Virus record (IMG/VR): IMGVR_UViG_3300037502_004194 | Coordinates: 1-20,182 of that record | Reading direction: 5' to 3' (one strand) | Length of the DNA stretch: 20,182 nt | From: a virus | In this document: piece after piece, positions 1-7,527 of the stretch | Layout of the letters: each line of letters opens with the position of its first letter | Position numbering within the stretch: position 1 is the stretch's first letter | Program-made: the position numbers and the translations under genes | Notes under the pieces: generated by a model | Databases searched by the model: none | The model's input: only the letters and a program-made list of their open reading frames with translations | What the model was told of the DNA's origin: nothing

Positions 1-42
1 GTGATACTGTTATACTGCCTATTCGGAAGGGGGGATACTATA

Positions 43-1911
43 TTGGCAGGTAATCGTTCATTTAAAGATTATGTGGCAGACAGATTTGAAAATGAATTAT
101 TTGATGCCATACAAAGTTACATTGAAGATAAATATGATGATTTGGATTTGAGGTTATATAAAGTTCGAAATATTGGTGACATAGAATTATCAGATATAGA
201 AGTAAAGTTTGTATCTGTAAATGATTTGCCGGGTATGAAGATAGAATTTGATGTCGTTGTAGAAGCTTATCTTGAAGTTCGTGAGTTAGATTATCATTAT
301 GATGAATCGGAATATTGCAATCAGTGGTTTATGTTGAAATGCTTAGGAGATTTAGACAGTAATTTGGATGATTTTACAATCTCCAGTGTAACTGAGTATA
401 TCGATAAAAATAAGCAGCCAAAACCTATGTCAGACTCTCTTGTTCCAATCATTTATAAGGAACAACTAGAATCAGTTGCTACAGACTTCCTTAGAAGACA
501 TTACCCTGAAGCATTAAAAAACCCAATGGCAATTGAACCACAAGTATTGGCAGAAAAAATGGGTCTTAGAGTTGAAATGAGAGAAATTACAAAAGATTTC
601 TCTGTTTTTGGGCAGATATTCTTTCACGATTGTGAAGCAGAAGTTTATGATAAAGATAGCGATGAAATGGTACAAACCCATGTAGATGCCCAAACTATAT
701 TCGTTGATCCAAAGGCATATTTTCTTCGAAATCTAGGATCAGTAAACAACACCATTGTGCATGAGTGTGTTCACTGGGATTTACATAGAAAAGCATTTGA
801 ATTGGAAAGGTTATATAACAGCAGTGTCACAAGAATTAAGTGCCAGGTAGTAGGTGGTATAAAAGATAGTAATAAAGATGCGACTGACTGGATGGAAAGG
901 CAGGCAAATGCACTTGCTCCAAGGATTCAAATGCCAATTTCAACATTTAAGAAAATAGCTTTTGAATTTATTAAACAATATAAAAAAGAAATAGGTACCG
1001 ATGAACTTATAGATGTAATGGAGCCAGTTATTGATGCCCTTGCTACTTTCTTTGGTGTTTCTCGTTTAGCAGCTAAAATAAGAATGATAGATGTTGGATA
1101 TGAAGAAGCCATAGGAACTTTTACATACATTGATGGTCGCTATGTTAAGCCGCATAGATTTAAAAAGGGTATTCTACAAAGAAATCAAACTTTTTCTATT
1201 GGCGCGATAGATGCTGCTATCCAAAGTTTAACCAATCCAGAAATGAGTTCTCTAGTAAGAGATGGCAGTTATTTATATGTTGATTCACACTTTGTTTTAA
1301 ACCATCCCAAATATTTAACACAGGATATATATGGAAATACTGTACTTACAGATTATGCACGAACTCATATGGAAGAGTGCTGTTTGATTTTCGAATTATC
1401 AGTCAAGTCTGGATGTAGAGAAAGATATTATAGTGAATGTTTTCTCAACCGTGATAAGACATCGAATATTGATTTCGATATAAAATATTGTAACGGTTTT
1501 GAGTATGCGACTCCAGAAAGAAAAGTAAAGATACTTGCAGATATTTTAGAAGAGGAAGCAAGAATTTATAGTGAATTACCAAACAGTTATACAAAATCTC
1601 TGCAGATGGTAATTGAATGGAGAGGAGTTACATATAAAGAACTTGGAGAAAGAATATTGCTTAATGAAAAAACTGTAAGAAGAATTGTTAATGGAGAAAC
1701 CAAAGGTTCTATTAATTCTTTAGTACTAATTTGCTTAGGACTTCATCTTTCACCTAAGATAAGCAGACACATTATTGATAATTCTCCTCATTCATTAAAT
1801 ATTAGCGATAAGAATCACCAATGGTATGATTTTGCATTGGCCCACCTTTACACAAAATCTATGGATGAAATAAGACAGTTTTTACATCAATATGGTGCAG
1901 ACCCATTATAA
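43..1911 (+). CDS. ImmA/IrrE-type metallopeptidase with C-terminal HTH
   Basis: Likely a zinc-dependent protease of the ImmA/IrrE (Gly-zincin) group; relatives cleave or relieve repressors of mobile elements and stress genes. The metal site is visible: HECVH at residues 240-244 and a downstream WMERQAN segment whose Glu285 fits the third ligand. A helix-turn-helix region follows at about residues 518-580 (EWRGVTYKELGERI, then EKTVRRIVNGE), so DNA binding is probable. The first 130 residues are acidic and unrecognised. The TTG start was chosen because AAGGGGGG sits about 8 bases upstream; a GTG at base 1 is in frame but would have its ribosome site outside the window. At about 622 aa it is much longer than classical ImmA. 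It ends just before a strong terminator, so it is a separate unit from the early genes. Whether it belongs to the phage or to neighbouring host or ICE DNA cannot be told from this window. Confidence 0.75.
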   Translation: MAGNRSFKDYVADRFENELFDAIQSYIEDKYDDLDLRLYKVRNIGDIELSDIEVKFVSVNDLPGMKIEFDVVVEAYLEVRELDYHYDESEYCNQWFMLKCLGDLDSNLDDFTISSVTEYIDKNKQPKPMSDSLVPIIYKEQLESVATDFLRRHYPEALKNPMAIEPQVLAEKMGLRVEMREITKDFSVFGQIFFHDCEAEVYDKDSDEMVQTHVDAQTIFVDPKAYFLRNLGSVNNTIVHECVHWDLHRKAFELERLYNSSVTRIKCQVVGGIKDSNKDATDWMERQANALAPRIQMPISTFKKIAFEFIKQYKKEIGTDELIDVMEPVIDALATFFGVSRLAAKIRMIDVGYEEAIGTFTYIDGRYVKPHRFKKGILQRNQTFSIGAIDAAIQSLTNPEMSSLVRDGSYLYVDSHFVLNHPKYLTQDIYGNTVLTDYARTHMEECCLIFELSVKSGCRERYYSECFLNRDKTSNIDFDIKYCNGFEYATPERKVKILADILEEEARIYSELPNSYTKSLQMVIEWRGVTYKELGERILLNEKTVRRIVNGETKGSINSLVLICLGLHLSPKISRHIIDNSPHSLNISDKNHQWYDFALAHLYTKSMDEIRQFLHQYGADPL

Positions 1912-1935
1912 AAATTAAAAAATTTTCTTAAAAAG

Positions 1936-1958
1936 CGGACACGAGGTGTCCGTTTTTT
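1936..1958 (+). terminator. Rho-independent terminator after the ImmA/IrrE gene
   Basis: A perfect 7-bp stem (CGGACAC / GTGTCCG) with loop GAG is followed directly by six T and preceded by a run of A. It lies 24 bases after the stop codon. The stem is itself a 17-bp palindrome that recurs at 2073-2089, so it may double as a protein-binding site. Confidence 0.85.
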
Positions 1959-1978
1959 AAAAAAGATAAGAATATCTT

Positions 1979-2030
1979 AAAGAGCTAGATATTAGCCCGA
2001 TTTACAGGGTTTTTATTTGGCTCTTTTTTT
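1979..2030 (+). terminator. second terminator-like hairpin
   Basis: Outer stem AAAGAGC / GCTCTTT closes a 34-base interior that holds an additional short CCC/GGG pairing, and a seven-T run overlaps and follows the right arm. In tandem with the previous terminator it isolates the upstream gene from the early operon. Confidence 0.65.
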
Positions 2031-2050
2031 ATTTGTAATTTTAAGAAACT

Positions 2051-2089
2051 ATTGTTTTTATGCTGTAACAATCGGACATGAGGTGTCCG
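2051..2089. promoter_or_regulatory. operator-like paired dyads in the early control region
   Basis: Two dyads abut. ATTGTT / AACAAT (10-base spacer) is followed at once by the 17-bp palindrome CGGACATGAGGTGTCCG, a 16/17 match to the terminator stem at 1936. Unlike that copy it has no T-run, which favours a DNA-binding site over a terminator. The rest of the 1912-2268 gap is AT-rich and I see no gene in it. No convincing sigma-A promoter was found for the early operon. Confidence 0.45.
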
Positions 2090-2165
2090 CCACAACCCTT
2101 ATTTAATCCTCTAAACTATTAGTAGAAGCAAAGAGAGTAGCACTTAATTAGATAGATGAAATATT

Positions 2166-2201
2166 TTATTTAAAAATTTATTAAAAAAATTTTTTAAATA
2201 A
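2166..2201 (+). promoter_or_regulatory. AT-rich leader hairpin before the early operon
   Basis: TTATTTAAAAATT pairs with AATTTTTTAAATAA (13 bp with one bulged T) around a 9-base loop. It lies 67 bases ahead of the first early gene and consists almost only of A and T, so it may be an attenuator or simply AT-rich DNA. Confidence 0.3.
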
Positions 2202-2268
2202 GCAATAAACCTTCCTATTTAACTTTTATTCTTAAATCACAGAGGAAAGGAAAGGGGGTGAGAGAGCG

Positions 2269-2592
2269 ATGGGGCCAAATGAAAGGCGAATGGAAATTAT
2301 AGAAGTTTTATGCAAAAGGCGACAAGATACTATGTCTAACTTAGCCTTTGAGTTTGGTGTTAGTATCAGAACTATTAAAAAGGATATTGATATCCTATCG
2401 CTTTCTTACCCCATAGAAACAATTCGAGGTCGCTATGGCGGAGGGGTAAAAGTAGCAGATGGTTATTATCTTAACAGGAAGTACCTGAAGCCTAAACAGC
2501 AGGAATTACTGGAACGACTAAGGACGAGCCTATCTGGTAATGACCTCGCTGTAATGAATAGCATCCTCAAAGATTTTGCTCTGAATTACTAA
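2269..2592 (+). CDS. DeoR/HTH_11-like early regulator
   Basis: A 107-aa protein whose first 60 residues form a winged helix-turn-helix of the DeoR/HTH_11 type: RRMEIIEVLCKRRQDTMSNLAFEFGV, then a recognition segment SIRTIKKDIDILS, then a glycine-rich wing (GRYGGGVKV). No WYL or sugar-binding domain follows, only a short helical tail, so this is a small stand-alone DNA-binding protein. A GGGGGTG ribosome site lies 8 bases before the ATG. It is the first gene after the control region, which suggests early transcription or a switch role. Similar small HTH proteins open early operons in Clostridial prophages; the target is unknown. Confidence 0.75.
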   Translation: MGPNERRMEIIEVLCKRRQDTMSNLAFEFGVSIRTIKKDIDILSLSYPIETIRGRYGGGVKVADGYYLNRKYLKPKQQELLERLRTSLSGNDLAVMNSILKDFALNY

Positions 2593-2612
2593 TAGGAGAG
2601 GAGGTGCAGATT

Positions 2613-2858
2613 ATGAATGACATACATCTTGCATTAGCAGAAGAACTAGAAAAGCTAGCAGCTGTATATCGTGCCAAGAGTCAAATAAAAACAGATGAGA
2701 TAAGTATTCAAGATATAAGTTTTGTACTGTCTGAAAAAATGAAAAAAGGCAAGATAAAAGCAATTAAAGCACTATTAAAGAAATATGGTGTAGATAAACT
2801 TATAGAAGTTAAACCAGAAGATTATGAAGCTATTTTTGAAGAAGCTAAAAAAATATAA
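2613..2858 (+). CDS. small helical phage protein (often labelled 'rrp5-like')
   Basis: An 81-aa protein with two helical parts: LALAEELEKLAAVYRAKSQ at the N-terminus and a C-terminal block reading roughly KIKAIKALLKKYGVDKLIEV followed by PEDYEAIFEEAKKI. That C-terminal pattern is common in small Firmicute phage proteins, many of which carry the unhelpful automatic label 'rRNA biogenesis protein rrp5'. I do not believe that function. ATG 2613 was chosen over GTG 2604 because GAGAGGAGGT ends 8 bases upstream of it. It sits 20 bases after the HTH gene and 13 before the antirepressor, so it is co-transcribed. The function is unknown. Confidence 0.7.
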   Translation: MNDIHLALAEELEKLAAVYRAKSQIKTDEISIQDISFVLSEKMKKGKIKAIKALLKKYGVDKLIEVKPEDYEAIFEEAKKI

Positions 2859-2871
2859 TGGAGGGGAAAAT

Positions 2872-3666
2872 ATGAACCAATTAAAAATTTTTAAAAATAC
2901 AGAGTTTGGCGAACTAGGTGTTTTAGTTATAGATGGGAAAGAGTATTTTCCAGCTACAGAATGTGCAAGAATTTTAGGATATACCAATCCACATAAGGCT
3001 ATAAGGGATCATTGTAGGGGGTGCACGAAACGTTCAGTAGGGGTAGTAACAGGTAAAAAAGCTGACGGAAGCGATGCAATTCAAGAAGTAGAGATGAATT
3101 TTATAACAGAAGGAGACTTGTATCGATTAATAATAAGATCCAAACTTCCTACAGCTCAAAAATTTGAGCAATGGATATTTGATGAAGTATTGCCTTCAAT
3201 AAGAAAACATGGAATTTATGCAGCAGATAAGGTAATAGAAGAAATGCTAAATAACCCTGATACTATGATAAAAACACTTCAGGCACTAAAAGAAGAAAGA
3301 AAAAAAATACAAGAGCTTACAGAAAAGGTAGAAGAACAGGACAAGAAACTACAACTTTTTAGAAATCTTCAGCGTTTGAATGAAATGCTTAGGGCTTCTG
3401 ATATTGGTATGTATTATGGAATCACTGCAAAGGAGTTTAACAGGATAATGCAAGATGCAGGAGTTATTAAAAAAGTTGACAACAATTTCTATGGTCGTAA
3501 TTCATATTACGTTATGACAGCTAAATATAGCCATACAAGATACTGTCAAGTTATCACTGATACTTTGAAAAATGGAGTAAAGATTAAAACAAATGTATGG
3601 TTACCTGAATCGTTAGAGTTTATTGACTCCATAATGAAGGAGTATGGATATGAGTTTGATATATAG
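2872..3666 (+). CDS. phage antirepressor, BRO-N plus KilA-C
   Basis: Antirepressors of this family bind DNA or repressors and favour lytic growth. Residues 1-115 match the BRO N-terminal pattern: FGELGVLVIDGKEYFPATEC, ILGYTNPHKAIRDHC, FITEGDLYRLIIRSKLP and the hallmark FEQWIFDEVLPSIRKHG. A coiled-coil linker follows (about 140-175, KEERKKIQELTEKVEEQDKKL), then a KilA-C/ANT-like domain (about 180-264, LNEMLRASDIGMYYGITAKEF through RNSYYVMTAKYS). The length of 264 aa is typical. ATG 2872 was preferred because GGAGGGG lies just upstream; the longer in-frame start at 2824 lies inside the previous gene. It is flanked by other early regulators, as in many Clostridial prophages. Confidence 0.9.
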   Translation: MNQLKIFKNTEFGELGVLVIDGKEYFPATECARILGYTNPHKAIRDHCRGCTKRSVGVVTGKKADGSDAIQEVEMNFITEGDLYRLIIRSKLPTAQKFEQWIFDEVLPSIRKHGIYAADKVIEEMLNNPDTMIKTLQALKEERKKIQELTEKVEEQDKKLQLFRNLQRLNEMLRASDIGMYYGITAKEFNRIMQDAGVIKKVDNNFYGRNSYYVMTAKYSHTRYCQVITDTLKNGVKIKTNVWLPESLEFIDSIMKEYGYEFDI

Positions 3667-3696
3667 GCATTCTCAAAATTAGATGGTGAAAAAATA

Positions 3697-3924
3697 ATGC
3701 AAATTAATCATGAAATAATTCAGAAAAAGCTAAAGGCAAAAGGATGGTCCCAAAACGAACTTGCAAGAAGGATGAATATTCCTAAAGGAACACTTAGTAA
3801 TGTTTTAAGTGGAAGACGTGGTGCAGGTAGAAAAGTAATCTCTGGTCTACTTAGAGCGTTTCCAGAAGAAAAGTTAGAGAATCTCATCTTAAGTGAAAGT
3901 ATAAAAACGAAAAAAGGCAGGTGA
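3697..3924 (+). CDS. small XRE-family (Cro/CI-like) HTH protein
   Basis: A 75-aa protein that is almost entirely one XRE helix-turn-helix: IQKKLKAKGWSQNELARRMN, then IPKGTLSNVLSGRRGAGRKV. The tail is lysine-rich. It has a modest ribosome site (AGATGGTGA) 7 bases before the ATG. It ends in a GTGA overlap with the helicase gene, so its translation is probably coupled to the replication module. It may be a Cro-like or autoregulatory factor for early or replication transcription; no partner repressor is visible in the window. Confidence 0.8.
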   Translation: MQINHEIIQKKLKAKGWSQNELARRMNIPKGTLSNVLSGRRGAGRKVISGLLRAFPEEKLENLILSESIKTKKGR

Positions 3925-5168
3925 TAAAAATAATTCTATACCCACATCAAAGACAAGCTCTAGCACAAACTCAAAATATAAACAGAGTAGCATATTATCT
4001 AGACCTTGGACTTGGGAAGACATTTGTAGGCTCTGAGAAAATGAAACAGTTAAATGCCCCATATAACTTAGTAGTCTGTCAAAAGTCCAAAATCAAAGAC
4101 TGGGCCGAGCATTTTAAAACCTACTACGATTATGAAGTAATAATTTTCAAGAATCAATTTATGGAAAGTATTCCACCCAAAAGCGTTATAATTATCAACT
4201 ATGACCTAGTATGGCGAAGGAAACAATTACAAGAACTAAGAGACTTTACACTGATGCTGGACGAGTCCCAGTATATAAAAAATGAAACATCCAATAGATC
4301 AAAGTTCATCTTAGATTTAAATCCAACTAATGTAATTTTACTATCAGGAACTCCTACAGGCGGAAAATATGAAGAATTATGGTCTCAGTTAAAGCTCTTA
4401 GGTTGGAATATTAGTAAAAAGCTATTCTATAAGCATTATACAATCACAGAAAAACTTGATATGGGTGGATTTCAGATTACCGTTGTAAAGGGTTATAAAA
4501 ATGTAGATAGGCTAAAAGAGAAATTGAAAGAACACGGAGCAGTATTTATGAAAAGTGAAGAAGTCTTTGACCTGCCTGAGCAGATTGAAAATATGGTAAT
4601 AGTGAAAAACACCAAGGAGTACAGGAAGTTTAAAAAAGATAGAGTTATAACTTTGGGTGATGAAACTTTAGTAGGAGATACAGTTTTAACCAAACTATTA
4701 TACCTAAGACAACTATCATCCATATATAATCCTAACAAACATCAAGCCATTAAAGATTTACTTATATCTACAGAAGATAGAGTGGTAGTTTTCTACAACT
4801 TTAAAAAGGAACTTGAAATCATCAAAAACATCTGTGAGACCTTAGAAAAACCTATATCCTACATTAACGGTGATGGTACTGACCTTAAAAACTATGAAAT
4901 TAAAAATAACACTGTAACACTAGTTCAATACCAAGCAGGAGCTTCGGGTGTCAACCTTCAAAAGGCCAATAAAATTATTTATCACAGCTTACCTTTATCC
5001 AGTGAACTATGGATGCAGTCAAAGAAAAGGATACACCGCATAGGCCAAAGTAGGACATGTTTTTATTATTACCTTATAACAGAAAAAAGTGTAGAAGAAA
5101 AAATATTAGAGGTTCTAAAGGAAAGAAGGGATTTCACACTAGATTTATTTGAGAAGGTGGATAAATGA
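3921..5168 (+). CDS. SNF2-type DEAD-like helicase
   Basis: An ATP-dependent DNA translocase of superfamily 2, a usual member of Firmicute phage replication modules. Motifs run in the expected order: YPHQRQAL (Q-like region, 7-14), DLGLGKT (Walker A, 28-34), DESQ (motif II, 114-117, in place of DEAH), LSGTPT (motif III, 141-146) and QSKKRIHRIGQ (motif VI, 366-376). At 415 aa it is a minimal two-lobed motor without accessory domains. The GTG start overlaps the upstream stop, and the AAAGGCAGG-like site is close to it, which implies translational coupling; the exact start is somewhat uncertain. It overlaps the next nuclease gene by ATGA, so helicase and nuclease probably act together on phage DNA. 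Confidence 0.92.
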   Translation: MIKIILYPHQRQALAQTQNINRVAYYLDLGLGKTFVGSEKMKQLNAPYNLVVCQKSKIKDWAEHFKTYYDYEVIIFKNQFMESIPPKSVIIINYDLVWRRKQLQELRDFTLMLDESQYIKNETSNRSKFILDLNPTNVILLSGTPTGGKYEELWSQLKLLGWNISKKLFYKHYTITEKLDMGGFQITVVKGYKNVDRLKEKLKEHGAVFMKSEEVFDLPEQIENMVIVKNTKEYRKFKKDRVITLGDETLVGDTVLTKLLYLRQLSSIYNPNKHQAIKDLLISTEDRVVVFYNFKKELEIIKNICETLEKPISYINGDGTDLKNYEIKNNTVTLVQYQAGASGVNLQKANKIIYHSLPLSSELWMQSKKRIHRIGQSRTCFYYYLITEKSVEEKILEVLKERRDFTLDLFEKVDK

Positions 5169-5530
5169 CAGAGAAACAGTTTCAAAGAAAAGTCATTAAG
5201 TATTTAAAATCTTTATCTAACACCTGGTTTTTCAAAGTATTTGGAGGTGGATATCAAAGAGCAGGTATACCAGATTTAATCTGCTGCATTAATGGAGTAT
5301 TCATTGCCATTGAACTTAAAGGAGATAATGGAAAACCCACTGAGCTACAGAAGATGAATATTAAAAATATTAATGATGCTGGTGGTATAGGAGTAATTTT
5401 ATATCCGAAAGGATTTAAGGAATTTAAAAAACTCATAAAGGAGGTGAAAAGGTGCGATATTCCCACAGTAGGGTGGAGTGCTTTGAAAAATGTAGATTTA
5501 GGTTCTATCTTAGATACATCAAAGGACTAA
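5165..5530 (+). CDS. VRR-NUC domain nuclease
   Basis: A small PD-(D/E)XK nuclease of the VRR-NUC type, found alone in phages and in eukaryotic FAN1 repair enzymes. The active-site pattern is clear: Glu3 and Gln5 near the start, GIPDL at about residues 36-40, and IELKG at about 50-54 with Lys53 as the catalytic lysine. It starts in an ATGA overlap with the helicase stop and has an AAGGTGG ribosome site. The domain normally ends near the LIKEV segment at about residue 93. Here the frame runs on for 28 residues into the next gene, overlapping it by 79 bases. It probably acts on branched replication or recombination intermediates. Confidence 0.88.
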   Translation: MTEKQFQRKVIKYLKSLSNTWFFKVFGGGYQRAGIPDLICCINGVFIAIELKGDNGKPTELQKMNIKNINDAGGIGVILYPKGFKEFKKLIKEVKRCDIPTVGWSALKNVDLGSILDTSKD

Positions 5531-7050
5531 CAACTATTATTCCTCCAGGTGCAGATAGTCCACTGATTGTAGGAAGTGCTATGCACTTAGGACTAGAAAA
5601 AGGCATTGATGATATGGAGAAATATTATTATTCCCAATATCCAGTTATAAACGATAAACACATTAATGAAATGATTAAATTAATGGTATTGGTAGAAAAA
5701 GCATTAAAGGTAATGCAGGACTTAATTCATGATAAACCAGTTACCTTTGAGTACGAGATAGATTTTCCAGAATTTAAAGGATTTGTAGATTTGATTATTC
5801 ATAATAAGGACAGTACAGTAGACATCTATGATTTTAAATATAGCAACAATATTGACCACTACCTTCAGTCAAAGCAGCTTCATTTATATAAGTACTACCT
5901 AGAAAAATTAGGATTTAAAGTAAAAAGGCTAGGTTTTATTTTTATCCCTAAAACCTACATCAGACAAAAGAAAACAGAGGACCTTTATCAATTTAGAAAG
6001 CGGCTTAAAAAAACACTTTCTAACATGGAAATAAAAATTATAAAAATACCCTATGAGCACCAGAAGGTGGAGGCGTTTTTTAATAGCTGCAGTGATATTG
6101 AAAATGAAAAAATCTATGAAAAAGCACCAAGCAGATTATGTAATTGGTGTGAATTTCAAAAATACTGTGAGGAGGAGATTGATTACATGCTACTACCTAA
6201 AAATGAAAGAAGAGAGAAAAAGATTGATGTAAATCCTGATATGTGGCTATATGCCGATAGTTATGTGGGAAAATCAACCTTTGTAGATAAGTTTGATGAC
6301 CTACTGTTTTTAAATACCGATGGAAACACAGATAATACAACATCTCCAGTTATAAAAATTGCCGATGAAGTAACCTATGAAGGAAGGCTTAAAAAAGTAA
6401 AAATGGCCTGGGAAGTGTTTCTAGATGCAGTGACAGAGCTTGAAAAAAAGGAGAATACCTTCAAAAGGGTATGTATTGATTTAGTAGAGGATCTATATGA
6501 ACACTGTAGACTTTATAACTATAAAAAATTAGGAATAGACCATGAACAAGATGCTGGCTTTGGTAAAGGCTGGGATATGGTAAGGACCGAATTTCTATCA
6601 GCTATGAAAAGGCTTAAAAACCTAGGATATCAAATCATTTATATTTCAAAGGAATTAACATCTGAGATAACTCTTAAAAATGGCAATAAAATTACAACCA
6701 TCAAGCCTAACATCAACGATAAAGTGGCAAATGTGCTGGCAGGAACAGTAGATTTAACTGTAAGGGCTTATATAGATGGTAAAGAAAGATTTCTACAGCT
6801 TGAAAAGAAAGAAAATATATTTGGTGGTGGAAGATTTGAGTTTAAAGAGTCTAGAGTAAAGCTAGATAAAAAAGAATTTATAAAGGCTTTAAAAGCAGCC
6901 CAAGAAGGTATTAAAACCTATTCAAAGGTAGAATCTACTGAGGAAATTGAAGAAGAAACAGAAGAAGCTACAGATAATGATGCATCTGAAACAGAAGAAA
7001 ATGAAAAACCAGAAAAGCCAGCAAGAAAGAGCAGACGCTCTAGAAAATAA
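5452..7050 (+). CDS. Cas4-like nuclease joined to RecA-like (Sak4-type) ATPase
   Basis: Residues 1-245 form a RecB/Cas4-type PD-(D/E)XK nuclease: SHSRVECFEKCRFRFYLRY at the start, GFVDL (110-114), IYDFKY (Asp127, Lys129), and cysteines 14, 230, 233 and 239 placed like the Fe-S cluster ligands of Cas4/AddB. Residues 260-480 look like the phage 'AAA_24/Sak4' RecA-like ATPase: P-loop A-xxxx-GKST at 268-276, Walker B-like VCIDLVED at 340-347, and a DLTVRAYIDGKERF strand pair. The tail (about 480-532) is highly acidic and then basic (RKSRRSRK), a plausible interaction tail. It starts at GTG after AAAGGAGGTGA. It probably serves end resection and single-strand annealing or recombination beside the DUF669 protein and polymerase. 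Confidence 0.85.
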   Translation: MRYSHSRVECFEKCRFRFYLRYIKGLTTIIPPGADSPLIVGSAMHLGLEKGIDDMEKYYYSQYPVINDKHINEMIKLMVLVEKALKVMQDLIHDKPVTFEYEIDFPEFKGFVDLIIHNKDSTVDIYDFKYSNNIDHYLQSKQLHLYKYYLEKLGFKVKRLGFIFIPKTYIRQKKTEDLYQFRKRLKKTLSNMEIKIIKIPYEHQKVEAFFNSCSDIENEKIYEKAPSRLCNWCEFQKYCEEEIDYMLLPKNERREKKIDVNPDMWLYADSYVGKSTFVDKFDDLLFLNTDGNTDNTTSPVIKIADEVTYEGRLKKVKMAWEVFLDAVTELEKKENTFKRVCIDLVEDLYEHCRLYNYKKLGIDHEQDAGFGKGWDMVRTEFLSAMKRLKNLGYQIIYISKELTSEITLKNGNKITTIKPNINDKVANVLAGTVDLTVRAYIDGKERFLQLEKKENIFGGGRFEFKESRVKLDKKEFIKALKAAQEGIKTYSKVESTEEIEEETEEATDNDASETEENEKPEKPARKSRRSRK

Positions 7051-7072
7051 AAATTAAAAGGAGGAATTTTTA

Positions 7073-7525
7073 ATGAGTAATGTATTTGCAAAATTTGACA
7101 AAGAATTTGATGTGAAGGGATTAAGAGAAGACTTAAAAAATATTAGCACAGGTGATGCTGAATACAAGGAAGTACCCCTTGGAACTTATGAAGTAAAGAT
7201 TGAAAAGTTAGAGCTAGCAGAATCTAAGAGCGGAAAACCTATGGTTAGCTGTTGGATGAGAATTTTAGAAGGAGAATATAAAAACTCTATTCTGTTTATG
7301 AATCAAGTTATCCATACTCCCTATGGACTTCATATGGCAAATGAATTTTTAAGGTCTTTAGAATCTGGTATCGAAGTGGAATTTGAAAGTTTCACCCAGT
7401 ATCATAATATGCTCCTTAATATCCATGAAGCCATTGATGAAACCTATGAGTATGCAGTGGAGTATGGGGAAACCAAAAAAGGATTCAAGACCTTTAAAAT
7501 AGTTGAAGTATTTGAGGTTGAATAA
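7073..7525 (+). CDS. DUF669-family phage protein, putative ssDNA-binding
   Basis: A 150-aa acidic protein with the pattern of DUF669: FAKFDKEFDVKGLREDL at the start, then VPLGTYEVKIEKLELAESKSGKPMVSCWMRILEGEYKN and LFMNQVI. Members sit next to the phage Sak4-type ATPase and replication genes and are thought to be OB-fold single-strand DNA-binding proteins; that role is inferred from family and context, not seen here. A consensus AGGAGG lies 9 bases upstream of the ATG, so it is probably made in large amounts, as expected for an SSB. The stop is two bases before the polymerase start. Confidence 0.8.
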   Translation: MSNVFAKFDKEFDVKGLREDLKNISTGDAEYKEVPLGTYEVKIEKLELAESKSGKPMVSCWMRILEGEYKNSILFMNQVIHTPYGLHMANEFLRSLESGIEVEFESFTQYHNMLLNIHEAIDETYEYAVEYGETKKGFKTFKIVEVFEVE

Positions 7526-7527
7526 AG

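Noticed and set aside
927-1130. Minus-strand reading frames throughout the window (for example 927-1130, 7995-8207, 10877-11170)
   Set aside because: They lie opposite well-supported + strand genes, have no convincing ribosome sites and encode low-complexity, shadow-type proteins.
1-2268. Prophage attachment site near the left side
   Set aside because: No integrase or tRNA gene is in the window and only one potential junction could be seen, so no direct repeat pair can be tested.
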